This document shows, piece after piece, positions 36,763-50,992 of a stretch of 64,000 nt of DNA (the stretch's first letter is position 1; every line of letters starts with the position of its first letter). Where the stretch lies: the NCBI GenBank assembly GCA_002105175.1, contig MCGE01000038.1:310001-374000 (forward strand), in the 5' to 3' direction. A program made the position numbers and the translations under genes. A model generated the notes under the pieces. It saw only the letters and a program-made list of their open reading frames with translations, made no database searches and was not told the DNA's origin. The stretch comes from Absidia repens (taxonomy: Eukaryota; Mucoromycota; Mucoromycetes; Mucorales; Cunninghamellaceae).

Positions 36763-38308
36763 ATGCTTGAACTCGTGATTTCTGCTTTACAGGTAAAATT
36801 GAACGATAAATATGTGTATATATTTTTTGGCAGCACAGGCTCCGAAACTTATCTTTTTTCTTTTATTTTATTTTTTAGGCTATTCTCCAAGTAATAACTA
36901 TTGTTCTTTTTGGTGTTATATTGACAAAAACTGGTCATTTCGATAGCTCAAAACAAAAAGTAAGTTACTAATCAAATACGCTCTACATGCATAGCACCAT
37001 TAACCACGTCGTCCTCGCTCTCTTAATCCCTCGTAGTGGTTGTCTCGTCTGAATTTGACCTTCTTCACGCCATGTCTTTTGTTTTCCAACATTGCCTCTA
37101 CCATTTCACTTGAAAAACTTGTTACACTATGGCCAATTCCTGTCTTCTTTTGCGCCTTCATTTTGGTCTCATGGCTGGCAGCTCTATGGATGCTCCGTCT
37201 CTTGCGTATTCAAGGCGATCACCGACAATTTGTTATTGCTTGTACCATGTTCTGTAATACAAACTCACTCCCTATTGCTATTATTACAAGCTTGGCCTTT
37301 TCTGAAGCGGGTCACCTTCTCTATTGGTGTGCGGATGATACTCAACAAGATGTGGCCGCTCGTGGTGTGGCATACACGATTTTTTACGCCATGTTTTGCA
37401 ACATTGTCCGGTGGTCTTATGGATATCACCTATTACAACAACCACAAACTGCCCATGATGACGACCGCGATTTCAAGCAGCAGCAGCAGCAGCAGCATCT
37501 TCGTTACCCGGAGTATTCAACAACTGCGCCAACTACACGATACGACACTCAGTATATCGAAGTAGATAATGAACTAACGCCTGCACCATCATCCATGTCA
37601 AAATCGGCCCACGAAACATCACCTCTTCTGCCAATTTGCCATAATAGCACCGACACTCTTTCGTCTCTTCGTTATCAAACACTGCCTTGTTGGATAGGAC
37701 TGCAAATAAAAGCGGCTGCGCTCATCTTCCACGCCAATATGTCCCCTCCACTGTATGCTGCCCTTCTAGGCTTGGTGGTTGGTCTCAGTCCAGTGCAACC
37801 TTTACTTTTCAACAAGCATGCATTTTTATATCCTTCAGTGACAAAAGCTGTACAAAGTTGTGGAAAAGTGGCGGTGCCTTTGATTCTGGTCTGTCTTGGC
37901 TCTCAATTGACTTTTATTGCCAAAGAAAAAAAGCAACAACAACAACAACAACAATCGATATCCCACCGTTCTTCTTTTTACGACCACTCCTCCTCCTCCT
38001 TCTCTTCTCGACGTGCGGTGGTGGCATCTCTTGTGGCGCGTATGATGATCGCTCCCTTGCTTGTGATAGGCATTGTACTGGCATGTTTGAAATATACAGC
38101 TATTGATTTATTGCAGGATCCTGTGTTTGTGGTGGCTCTCATCATCTTGGGGTGCACTCCCACTGCTATCAACCTGTCCCAAATATCCCAGGTCAGCGAG
38201 GTATTCGAGGAAGAAATGCTACAGGTGTTATTTTGGAGCTATGGGGTGATTTGTGTCCCAGTGATGACTGCCATCGTCTTCATTGCATTGAAAATTGTAG
38301 AAAAATAG
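36763..38308 (+). CDS. Auxin efflux carrier (PIN/PILS) family membrane transporter
   Basis: Fungal members (yeast Ecm3/YNL095C group) are ER or vacuolar membrane proteins of uncertain substrate. Exons 36763-36792, 36879-36959 and 37037-38308 join in frame, giving about 460 aa. The N-terminal bundle reads AILQVITIVLFGVILTKTGH, LSRLNLTFFTPCLLFSNIAS, then IACTMFCNTNSLPIAIITSL, the family's conserved N-S-P loop. A long hydrophilic Gln/His/Thr-rich loop separates it from the C-terminal bundle, which has MSPPLYAALLGLVVGLSP, VAVPLILVCLGSQL and ILGCTPTAINLSQISQVSEV. Five-plus-five helices around a central loop is the family architecture. The central and second loops carry short Gln runs (CAG/CAA codons). 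Confidence 0.93.
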
Positions 38309-39273
38309 CTTTAGTTTCCCCAATAGTTAGTTTTGTATTATTAGTATGATGTTTCCCTTACATTATTTCCTCTTTTTTGATTTATTTGATGATACCCTAT
38401 TATCTCTTGTGCCCAGTTTTTTTTTTTTTTTAACCTTTTTACTACCGATATACCCATCCGCTTGATTCCTAAATAAAAATAATTTTGATGTACCCCTATT
38501 ACTTATGCCCACAAGTCTTTTTATTCTTGTCCAATTATGAATATGTACACAAACACCATGAAGCCTACAACCCTCCCTTATGTCTATTTTTATTAATTTA
38601 CTAGATGTGGCTTCTATACCACCTATATATATATATATATATATATATACAAAAAAAAAAAAAAAAAAAAAAAGGATAGTTGTGGGTCAAACTTCGATCA
38701 ACCGTCATGTTCAGCGCTCCGTCTACTGTATTCCGTAACACTCAAATTCTTTTACTCCTACCGTATATATGTATTATTTTCTGTGGTGGTATACATATTG
38801 ACACTCATAATTACAAATACAATAGACATTAGATAGAAAAGAAACACATTAGTAAATGTAAAAAGTCATGGGTATCATGATATAAATGATATATGATCTT
38901 TCATTTATTTAATTTTGATATTGCAGCTATAAAACTAATGAAGATGAATGGATGAAACAAATGTCAATTTAAATAAACATAACGGATAAGTGAAAATGTA
39001 ATAATAATACGGATAGAAGGGGCATAGAATGGAATGGAAGGCATATAAATGATAAATAGTAGTAGCTATGAAGATAATGATGATGCAATCGTATTGTAAT
39101 AATGGGAATAATAATATTAAACAAAAGGGTTGTGATAAAAAATGAGAAGGAAATATAAAAATGCATATATACATATATAAAATAAAAATGAATCTATTCG
39201 TAATGGGGTTGTTTCATAAAGACGTTGAATAAATGGAGGGGAAGCTTTGACTGCGTGTGCATTATATTGTCAA
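38309..39273. other. Convergent 3' region with TA and poly-A microsatellites
   Basis: (TA)n at 38,624-38,649 is directly followed by A23 at 38,651-38,673. The rest is AT-rich; frames on the minus strand at 38,935-39,174 are low-complexity and not credible. Confidence 0.6.
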
Positions 39274-41912
<2,639 letters not shown>

Positions 41913-42982
41913 GATTTCAGCCCACCATCCATGCTTGAGTGTATTATGCTACTTTTTTGAAATCCAATAAATGCAGATCATTAATAAGTGTCACTTTATC
42001 CTGAATGCCTACATATAATGTCAAAGGGGACTTACCTTCCTTTTGTCTATTGTTTTGGCGGTTGTCAGTTTTCAGTTGTGCAGTCAGAATGAAAGTTGAA
42101 TATAATTGAGGGATACTAGTATCCAGTAGAATATAAGTTTCCTGGCGCCGACACAAGTCCAGATGCTGTCGTTGATGTTCAAATGTTCAACGAATGGTGA
42201 CGGTGTTGCCGTGGTTTAGATCGTCTTTTTTCAAAGGTGAGCCCAAGTGGAAGCCGAGAATCGATATTACCTACTTTTCGAAATAGAAGGTAGTCGAGAT
42301 CTGATTAGTGTGCTCAAAAAATCGCGTGAGTGTGTTTCTGACAAGTCAAATGTCTGACATATCTGGTGTCATCGTTACCTTGTCTATTAGTGTATTTGAT
42401 GAAGGTAGAGTAAATCTATCGACTAATGAGGAAATAAGAGGGATTGGCTGACTGACTGATATGAATATGTATATGAAAAAAAAGAAAAGAAAAGAAAAAA
42501 AAAGAAAAAGGAAAAGAAAAAAAGGAGGACATTAAAAAAAATAGCCATTGAAGGGGCCTTTTCTGGTGTATGAATTTCAGTGGCGGGCGAACGGTGTTTT
42601 AAATCAGACAAAAGACTACTTCAGATGAAAAAACCTTTTTTGAGGAAGAAAAACGTCCCTTAACATGACATCATTTGTTTGTGTTTAGCTCACAATAACG
42701 CAAAGAAGCACATATTATATAATTAGACCTATTTTTCTAGTCCTTTCTATTCTACCCCATATTGATCAAATAATATTTTTTTAGACGATTCATTTATTTC
42801 CCCTTTCTTGTACCACCCCTTGCTGACCCTTTGATGATAACTAATATCATAACATGATGCACACAGCACACACCACCTGCACCAACCATCAAACATAAAA
42901 TAAAGTAATGAATAAAATTTTCTTTTTTATACTAAAAAATCACGAGTTGTATGTATAATGTATAAATCACAAGGTTTTATAA
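41913..42982. other. 1.07-kb intergenic region
   Basis: HSF promoter side and MINDY 3' side. Purine-rich A/G stretch 42,476-42,535. I see no gene or repeat copy. Confidence 0.5.
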
Positions 42983-45724
42983 TCAAGATATAATGCAGTT
43001 CTTTTTTTTAGAAGGATTTGGACTGTGGGGTTGGCTAACGATGCTATGGGGAGGATCTCTAGGGGAAATGTTATCACTATTTCTAATTCTATGGGTGGGG
43101 GTTAAAGTACTACCATCACTATTTGCTGTTTCTGATGTTCGTGCTATTTCTTCATGCTGATGTTGCTGTAATGACAGTGCAATGGCATAACTATCAAAAT
43201 AAATAAAAAATAATAGTATCACAAAAAAATATTAGTGCCACACATCAACAATATCAAATATAGTTTACTTACTCCAGATCTGCTGTTTCCCGGTCCTGAT
43301 TTTGACTTGAGCCACTTGTTGGTCTGATTCTAGCAGGAGGCGGTTGGACAAATTGACTATTGACAAATTCAGAGGTGCCTTGATCCACATCACCAAGAGT
43401 TTCCCAAACAATATTTTCTTCCGATACCAAACCAGAGTCCGTCACCAACGTATACAGTCGATCTGATATGGGATGTTTATATAATGTCGAAAACTATTAA
43501 TGAATATAGATAAATCGTTCAGTGGCTCGCGCTGATGTATTGTCCTCATTCTTCTCCTTTTTTTTTTTTTTTTCTTTATCTCTTCATCATCATCGTCCAG
43601 ACCATAACTTACGTGGTTATTCCTAAATAGGACGCAAAGTTTGTTTTTAGGTAAAGTATCCGTCAGTAATTCAATCCCGTAATACGTCAATTGAGTTGCA
43701 GAATTTTCCAAAAATTGTGATGCCACTAGACCTATTATGAATGGAAATGAGAGAAAATAAAAAAAAAAAGTGTCATTTTTTAATCAGGGCATTGATCCAC
43801 TAAATCCGCGCAGGATTTTTACATTTTTCATTTTGTCTCCTTACCATCATGTATATTGCTTTCCCTAGTAGCTATTTTGGTCTCATCTACATCTTCTTTT
43901 TCGTCATTGTTATCGTTGGTATCCAAATCCGATTCAGCTCCCCTGACTATACATTCCACAATGCCATTATAGGATTTGCAACGATTGACCACACGATACC
44001 CTTCTTCATCCTTGTAAACAAAACAATACAAGAAGTATGATTAGTTTATCCTCGCGCCCCTATTATTTTTATTTTCTTTTTTTGCTCTTCTTACCTGAGG
44101 ATCGATAATCCAACCATGAACGAGATCTACATCAAAGAGATCGAACAACGCCAGCTCCTCGGTCGGTTCGAAATCATGGATCGAGGAGAATTGGACATTG
44201 ACATCTACAAATCAGGAATAAGAATTTTCGATGATCACATGCAACCCCCCTATTTAAAGTTTTTTTGTTTTTTTTTGTTTTTTTACCTAGCCCCGTTTGC
44301 AGTCGCGGTAATATCGATAAAGCCGTATCTAGATTGTGCCTATAGGTTAAAACATGTTCCATGGTCGCTTGTCGAGTCAATGAAGACTTCCTCGGTTCTT
44401 GACGTTGGTTTGTAGGTGAAGCAGGTGGATGTTGTGCCGATGGTGATTCTGGAGCCTATCAAACAAAATTAATTCAGGTTATGACAAATAATAATAGTAA
44501 TAATAATATAGACAGTATACCTTGATATCCGAAGGCGCATGATTCAACAAGTAATCACCAAGAATTCCCAATAAATATTCAAATGTCACCGTCGTTCTTT
44601 CAAAAGGCTGCATGTTCAAATCTCCACGAATAAAGAGGACATTGCATATTGATACTAACGGACAAGGGCCATTTTCTACATGATAAAAACCAAAAATTAA
44701 AGATGAATATTGTTTCGAATTCCACTCTCCAACCCCAACCCTCTCCCATCTACCCTTCTCTAAATTCTTTTAGTGACTCCCCTACCATTTTGAGTGATGA
44801 TTCGAACAACTCGGCTTGTGTTTGTGTTTGGATCGAGCCAATCAATTGACTTGACTAGGTATTCGTGATCCAAAGAAGGAGGTTGGTACTGTGAGACACG
44901 ATTTCTATTCTTGTCTGTCGTTTGGTCTTGTCGTATTACTGATGCATCGTTTGTAGTAGGTTGTGAGGAAGAGATATGCTGATTCTTTGAGGTCGATGAT
45001 GATGACGATGACGGTGGTGGTGGCGGCGGCGGTTGTAGTGAAGATGATGCAGATCCGTCCGATCCGTCAGGATGTAATGCTGTTTCATTGTCCGATGGTT
45101 CTAGTTCCAGGTGTACTTTGTTGTTAACCTGCCCTGTTTCTACTACTATTCCAGCTGCCAATGATGTTGCCGTCTTTGATGCAACATTTTCTTTTGTTGA
45201 GACTTCACTAGCATGCTGAATTGTCGAGCCCAAGGCAATTTCATGACTTGTATGTGTAAGGGAGTTTGTCGAAGATGAATCAACTGGTTCTGGTTGAGTA
45301 GTCGTATCAGTATTCACTGGAGAAATAGGTATCATAGTGTCAAACTTGGGCTGTGTTGTTTCTATTGCTGTGCAGAGTGGTTGGTTTACTTCGTTGGATA
45401 CTGTCGGCGATAGAGCATTTTGTTGAGGATGGGGTTCTATGAAGCCAGGCTTTTCATCATGGTGTTGGGCGGTAATAGTTCTATCGCCATCTTCTGTTGC
45501 AGTTGGAGTCGATTCCATCTTTTGAATATCTTGTTCTTTTCCAAGCACGTTGATGTCATCTAAATATACCAAATAAAAGAAGTTTGGACAAAGACATGCA
45601 GTTAGCTTCAAAATATGTAGTATCGTGATGAGCTGGCTCTGACTTCCTTACTCTGTTTATGCAAAAAGGAAGAGGGGGAGGACGAGGAGGAAGAATGAAT
45701 AGGAGGGGAAGAGCTAGATACCAT
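42983..45724 (-). CDS. MINDY-1/2 family K48-specific deubiquitinase with CaaX tail
   Basis: MINDY enzymes trim long K48-linked ubiquitin chains. Probable start ATG 45,724 (MVSSSSPPIHSS), spliced to DINVLGKEQDIQKMEST. About 270 residues of Ser/Thr/Pro/Gln-rich sequence precede the catalytic domain. That opens DHEYLVKSIDWLDPNTN, RVVRIITQN, then ENGPCPLVSICNVLFIRGDL with the catalytic Cys in NGPCP. The catalytic His lies in DLVHGWIIDPQDEEGYRVV. Further blocks: ATQLTYYGIELLTDTLPKN, LCVLFRNNHF and LYTLVTDSGLVSEENIVWE. After the domain comes a ubiquitin-binding-like helix (YAIALSLQQHQHEEIA) and the C-terminus PNPSKKKNCIIS, a CaaX box with a basic stretch. The exact first exon is the main uncertainty; an internal ATG (MESTPTATEDGD) is the alternative. 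Confidence 0.92.
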
Positions 45725-45982
45725 ATCAAAGTAAAAAGCAAGTGATAGCACGGAAGAAAAGAAAAACGTAGGCTAACACAAAAAAAAAAAAAAAAGAGAG
45801 GTTCGGTGAATGAAATGTTTAGCAAAGATGCTGTTGTCTTGAACACAGACTTACCGCGTCATGTTACCGAATGATCTAACAGATACCAAGAGAATTAAAA
45901 TGTGATTTTTTTTTCTTTTCATCATCATCATCAGTATCTTTACACCTTATATTACTATAACTCTCAGTAATCAATCAATACA
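45725..45982. promoter_or_regulatory. 258-bp divergent promoter MINDY / Yop1-like
   Basis: Short shared region with A15 at 45,780-45,794 and T-rich sequence just before the Yop1-like start. No defined binding site recognised. Confidence 0.4.
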
Positions 45983-46746
45983 ATGGAAAACGTTAAAGCT
46001 ACCTTTAAAACAACAGAAGAAAAATGGGATAGGTACCTGAGCCAATCTTCCCGCCTTTGCCAAGCCGAAGAATTCACCAAAATTCCCAAGGTCTACCTGT
46101 CCATAATATTGGGATCAGTTGTATTTATTTTATTATTTTTAAATGTGTCTGGTCAACTTATTAGCAGCTTCATTGGTTGGTTTTATCCTGGTAAAAGGGA
46201 AAAAAAATTTTTTTTTTTGTTCAATGCAAATATCTCATGCATACCATTTCATTTCTACTGTATAACTTAGCTCATGCCACTGTAAGTATTTGTTATGAAT
46301 GTGATTCAGTGACGTAAATTTACGTTATCCCTTTTAATTCATATCTTCTAGTTACATGCCATTGAATATCCATCCCATGAATTGAGACAGCAGTGGCTCA
46401 CCTATTGGGTAGTCCTTGGTCTTCTGCAGTCTATTGAGTATTTTGAAGACACAATTTTGTATTGGATGCCGTTTTATTATCTTTTCAAAACCGCCTTTCT
46501 TCTATACTTGATGCTTCCTTCAGTGACAGTAATGATGATGATTATAATTATTTGTATATTTTTTCTTTTCTTGACTCAAGGATTTCCATATATTTATATA
46601 TATATATATATATATATTAGGGAGCAAGTACCTTATATATGCTTTTATTTCAACATCATGGCCATGCTAACAAATTAAGCCCTGTGAATAAAGCAAAACA
46701 AGCCGTAAAAAGGGCCCGCTCGTCCTTGAGGAAGAGTAGTCAATGA
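45983..46746 (+). CDS. YOP1: Yop1/REEP5 (TB2/DP1/HVA22) family ER-shaping protein
   Basis: Hairpin protein that curves ER tubules with reticulons. Exons: 45983-46190, an 11-nt microexon 46271-46281, 46352-46528 and 46621-46746, all in frame (173 residues). The N-terminal half ends SFIGWFYP, then AHAT from the microexon and LHAIEYPSHELRQQWLTYWV; together this is the conserved YPAYxSxxAIES-like element of the family. LGLLQSIEYFEDTILYWMPF and YYLFKTAFLLYLMLPSVT form the second hairpin. GASTLYMLLFQHHGHANKLS follows, and the end is basic (KQAVKRARSSLRKSSQ). The last intron contains (TA)n at about 46,590-46,616. Confidence 0.93.
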
Positions 46747-47166
46747 TGATGTCCCCTCTACTTTATCACTTCAATAAAATTGAGACCTGAATAATGACAT
46801 AATTTTATTCATATGACTATAAGCGATTGATCATTCGGTGAACAGCGTTCAGATGATAATTCAGGAACACGCTCACACATGAAGACATGACAAGTCAACC
46901 CACCCTCTGTCATGTTGCCCTATACTTGTATCCCATATCAAACACACCCACTCCCATTAAATGAAGATAGCAATAACGATAATAATTAAATCTAGTTCAA
47001 TTTTATTGTAAGAGATATATAATATAGAGATATATAAAATAGAAGGACGTGAAGATGGAGTAAAAAACTAGATAAGACAACAAATCTATACTAGTGAGCA
47101 GAAGAAGATGATGATGATAGATGGTAATGACTTTTAGCAAATGAGAGTGTTGGAAAATATGTTTTT
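46747..47166. other. Convergent 3' region
   Basis: 3' flanks of the Yop1-like gene and OST4. Nothing beyond AT-rich sequence. Confidence 0.5.
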
Positions 47167-47283
47167 TCACGAGGACTTGGACTTTGGGTCGTTGACAGCG
47201 ACGTAATGATAAACAACAATAAGAATCATGGTCAAGACGCCGAATGAATTGGCAATAAAGGAGAGTTGTGAATCATTAATCAT
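47167..47283 (-). CDS. OST4: Oligosaccharyltransferase mini-subunit Ost4
   Basis: Tiny single-pass ER membrane subunit that stabilises the oligosaccharyltransferase complex around Stt3. The frame from ATG 47,283 to TGA 47,167 codes for 38 residues: MINDSQLSFIANSFGVLTMI, then LIVVYHYVAVNDPKSKSS. Yeast Ost4 is 36 residues with the same layout: a short polar start (M-I-x-D-x-Q-L), one hydrophobic helix and a polar tail. It has no introns and is below usual gene-finder length limits, so it could be missed by annotation. Confidence 0.93.
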   Translation of the reverse strand: MINDSQLSFIANSFGVLTMILIVVYHYVAVNDPKSKSS

Positions 47284-47498
47284 TGTTGTTGATTGCCTAA
47301 TAAGAGAAAGGAGAGAATGAGCATATCATTTGAACTATCGATTTGTTCTATATTTGCTATTTGTTATTTGCTATTCGCTATAATTGGTTTACCCTTTACT
47401 TTTTGATGGTGAAGTATGAGAGGGTAAAGAAACAGAGAGAGAGAGAGAGAGAAAAAAAACCGCGGTGTTTCAAAAATGGAAATTTATTTTATTTTTGC

Positions 47499-48523
47499 CT
47501 ACTGATTTGAAGATAACCGTGGTGGTAAAGGAATATTGTTATATAATTGTGGTGGTGATGATGATGATGCTGATGAAGAAGAAGACGAAGAAGACGAAGA
47601 TAATCTTCGATGTTTAAAATGACCATGTTGAATATGGTATTTTAAGCCATTGAGGTTTTTGTATCGTTTGCCACAGCTAAATCGGCCTTTACCTCTCACT
47701 AACAGTGAACACATGTAAGGTTTCTGAGCCATTTCTTCCAGATTTTCATTCATTTTATCATGACAGTGACCATGAGCTTTATGATATTTTAGTCCGTTTG
47801 CATTTTTGTATGCTTTATCACAACCAAAAACAAGACAGCGATAAGGTCTATGGGTGTCATCTATAAATATATAAAAATAGACAAACTGATATAAATGGCA
47901 AGGTTTCAATCCATATATGTTATATACCTTGTTCTTCGTCTTCTTCTTCAATGCCGGGCATAAGTTGAGCTTGATGCATCCATTCTTTGATCTTTTCATA
48001 GCCATATTCCTCTTGAGTTTCATAAGGCCGCATCATTGAAGCTGATTGCTTCGAGTTTTCCAAAGCTGTCAAATCATTATTTGTGATATGCTGTGGTAGA
48101 AAGAGTGGGTCTACAGCTGAAACAATGGGCGACAGCGGAGTTAGAATCTCTTCCTCATCTTCTTCATCTTCATCCTGTGAAGTTGGCAATTCCTTATCAT
48201 CATCCATAAAGTAACCATCTTCCTCATTGTCTAATGCAATTGAATCATTTTGGGTTGTAGTATGACACTCTTCACAATGTTGTAAGAGATTGTGTAGATC
48301 CGTCCAATATTGTCCACAACAGATGAAATCATTACAAAATATATGCTCCAACTTTTGTCTGTGGAGTATATTATCAAGAAGATCTTTTTCCTCTCCATTA
48401 GGTTTTGATCTAGTGTATATGAATCAGTATTTTATATTAACTTGATGAAAATCATATTCAACCTTACAATTGTGCGCCAAAGTCCGAGCAGGTTGACCAA
48501 ACTGTATCATCTAAATGGGACAT
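47499..48523 (-). CDS. C2H2 zinc-finger regulator, SFP1-like
   Basis: Sfp1-type regulator; yeast Sfp1 promotes ribosomal protein and ribosome-biogenesis genes under TORC1 control. Exons: 48,523 start (MSHLDDTVWSTCSDFGAQL), then SKPNGEEKDLLDNILHRQKL with an N-terminal finger-like CNDFICCGQYW...HNLLQHCEECH, an acidic stretch (DEDEEDEEEILTP), and a last exon with the tandem fingers. The hallmark is RPYRCLVFGCDKAYKNANGL followed by KYHKAHGHC, then KPYMCSLLVRGKGRFSCGKR and YKNLNGLKYHIQHGH, which is the Sfp1-specific double motif. A polyserine tract (AGC/TCT-type codons) and a Pro-rich tail end the protein at 47,499. Stp-type or other C2H2 identity is unlikely given NGLKYHxxHGH. Confidence 0.9.
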
Positions 48524-49028
48524 TGATAATTACGTATTTGATTTAAAATAAAAATATCAAGAGAGATTATTAGAATACCTAAAATGATCATTGTTTTATC
48601 TTTCCAGATTTTTTTTTTTTTTTTTTTTTTTTCGGAACCCCTCATCAACCTTATGTTTTGTTCGAGTCAAAAAAAAAAAAGTATCCTACAGTGTTTATTA
48701 CGAAACCTTTGCCTGTCATTACCAATGCAGGTTTCAAATGCCGCCAAGGGTTTCATTTAATGTGTATATGCATCAACGTTATGGGCATCAAACTAAACTA
48801 TCGCTTATGGATTGACTCAATATTTTTATCAATGGACTACGGGGTTCCTGGATATGTAAAACGTACTTTTTTTTATTTTTATAAATACAATGTATTTGCT
48901 TTATTTTATACTTTTTATACCAATTTTCCTTATTCGAAAAAATCATGTCGTTTTTTCGAGCACCGATTCACTTCACGCCTTTTTTTTTTTGAAATAATTC
49001 TCACTCTCTCTCTTTTATACATTAAATC
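48524..49028. promoter_or_regulatory. Divergent promoter SFP1-like / HSP60
   Basis: 505-bp region with a T24 tract at 48,609-48,632 and a perfect 9-bp inverted repeat TCGAAAAAA / TTTTTTCGA at 48,934-48,959, 70-95 bp before the HSP60 start. The repeat is a candidate factor site and does not match a standard heat-shock element array. Confidence 0.4.
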
Positions 49029-50992
49029 ATGAACCGATTGACCTCCAGTACACTTCAAAAAGCGTCATGTTGTATACAGCGCTCATCTTCTCGTATTTTA
49101 AACCGTCTCTACTCTACACACAAGGAACTCAAATTTGGGATTGAAGGCCGTGCTGCTTTACTACGTGGTGTTGACATCTTGACAAAGGCTGTGGCAGTCA
49201 CTCTTGGACCCAAAGGTCGTAATGTCTTGATCGACCAACCCTATGGCCCACCAAAAATTACAAAGGACGGTGTGACAGTGGCTAAAGCTATTACTTTGCA
49301 AGATAAGTTTGAAAATCTTGGTGCCAGGTAAGTTGACTCTTTCCGTGCTTTTACTTCAACAACTGAACCTTTTTTTTTTTTTTTTTTTTTTTTTTTGGAA
49401 AACAGACTTGTCCAAGATGTAGCCAATAAAACCAACGAAGAAGCTGGAGACGGGACAACTACTGCTACTGTTTTGGCTCGTGCTATCTTTACTGAAGGCA
49501 TAAAAAATGTGGCTGCGGGCTGCAGTCCTCTGGACCTGCGTCGGGGATCCCAAATTGCTGTAGAGGCGGTCATTGACTACCTGGAAAAGCATACAAAACA
49601 AATCACAACCTCTGCCGAAATCTCTCAAGTAAGCGAAGAAGAAAAAAAAAAAAAAAAAGATCCATTCTTCCTCACGTATACTGAAAATATAATTTTGTGC
49701 TCGTCTCAAAATTTAGGTTGCTACTATCTCTGCAAATGGTGATACGATGGTAGGTGGTCTGATTGCACAAGCCATGGAACGTGTTGGTCGGGAAGGGGTA
49801 ATTACAGTCAAGGCTGGAAAGACTACCGAAGATGAACTGGAGGTGACCGAGGGCATGCGATTTGACCGGGGCTACATTTCTCCTTACTTCGTCACTGATA
49901 CCAAGACGCAAAAGGTGGAATTCGAAAAACCGTTGATCCTGTTATCTGAAAAGAAGATCTCACTCTTGCCAGATATATTGCCTGCAATGGAAGCCGCTGC
50001 AACCCAACGTCGGCCACTTTTGGTAGTTGCGGAGGACGTAGATGGTGAAGCTCTCGCAGCCTGCATTCTGAACAAGCTCCGTGGACAATTACAAGTGGCA
50101 TGTGTGAAAGCGCCTGGTTTTGGTGATAATCGCAAGTCTATTCTGGGCGATCTTGGTGTGTTGACAAACAGTGCCGTTTTCAATGACGAAATGGAAAGCA
50201 AGTTGGACAAGGCTACATCTGATTTATTCGGCACCACTGTATCGGCTACCATTACCAAGGATGACACGGTGATATTGAACGGAGCAGGGTCAAAGCAAGA
50301 CATCAATCAGCGGTGTGAACAAATACGTGGCGCCATCAATGAACCATCTACTTCTGAATACGAAAAGGAAAAACTACAGGAACGTCTGGCTAGACTGTCA
50401 GGTGGTGTGGCGGTGATCAAGATTGGTGGTGCCTCCGAAATAGAAGTCAACGAAAAGAAGGATCGATTCGATGATGCATTATGTGCCACACGTGCTGCCG
50501 TCAAAGAGGGGATTGTGGCTGGTGGGGGTGTCGCGCTGCTCAAGGCGTCTACAGCACTGGATCATCTAAAAGGAGCGAACTTTGATCAACAACTGGGAAT
50601 CAACATCATTCGTCAAGCAATTCAACGTCCTTGCCGTCTTATTATTGAAAATGCAGGTGGTGAAGGGTCTGTCATTGCGGGCAAACTGCTGGATAGTCAT
50701 CTAGACAATCCAAACTGGGGGTACGATGCATCTTGCGATGAATTCAAAGATATGATTGACAACGGTATCATTGGTAAGTTGGTCCTGGAAACGTACTCTA
50801 TATTGTTAACCCAACTTCTTACCTATCTTCCCTTTTTATATTAAAATAGATCCCACTTTCGTTGTGAAAGCGTGTATCATCAATGCAAGCGGTGTGGCAT
50901 CACTTCTTTCCACAAGCGAATGTATGATTGTTGATGCAGCCGAAGATTCTAACCCGGGGTCTTCTGGTATCCAAAATATGAGTGAGTTTTAG
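49029..50992 (+). CDS. HSP60: Mitochondrial chaperonin Hsp60, divergent paralogue
   Basis: Group I chaperonin of the mitochondrial matrix. Exon 1 (49,029) codes for an Arg/Ser-rich presequence ([20 protein letters not shown] ... [15 protein letters not shown]), followed by the equatorial start [40 protein letters not shown] and the ATP motif [12 protein letters not shown]. The apical domain includes [20 protein letters not shown] and [19 protein letters not shown], and the hinge and C-terminal equatorial part includes [31 protein letters not shown]. Unusual points: the end reads [19 protein letters not shown] then [13 protein letters not shown], with no GGM repeat tail, and [15 protein letters not shown] replaces the usual DPTKVVRTALVDAAG-like end. 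It is probably a second, diverged HSP60 gene. Intron 1 contains T27 near its acceptor. Confidence 0.93.
49370..49396. repeat. 27-nt poly-T tract in HSP60 intron 1
   Basis: T run followed by GGAAAACAG, the intron acceptor. Confidence 0.9.

Noticed and set aside
42423..42611. 63-codon minus-strand frame upstream of the HSF gene
   Set aside because: Mostly Phe/Ser from a purine-rich tract; no conserved motif.
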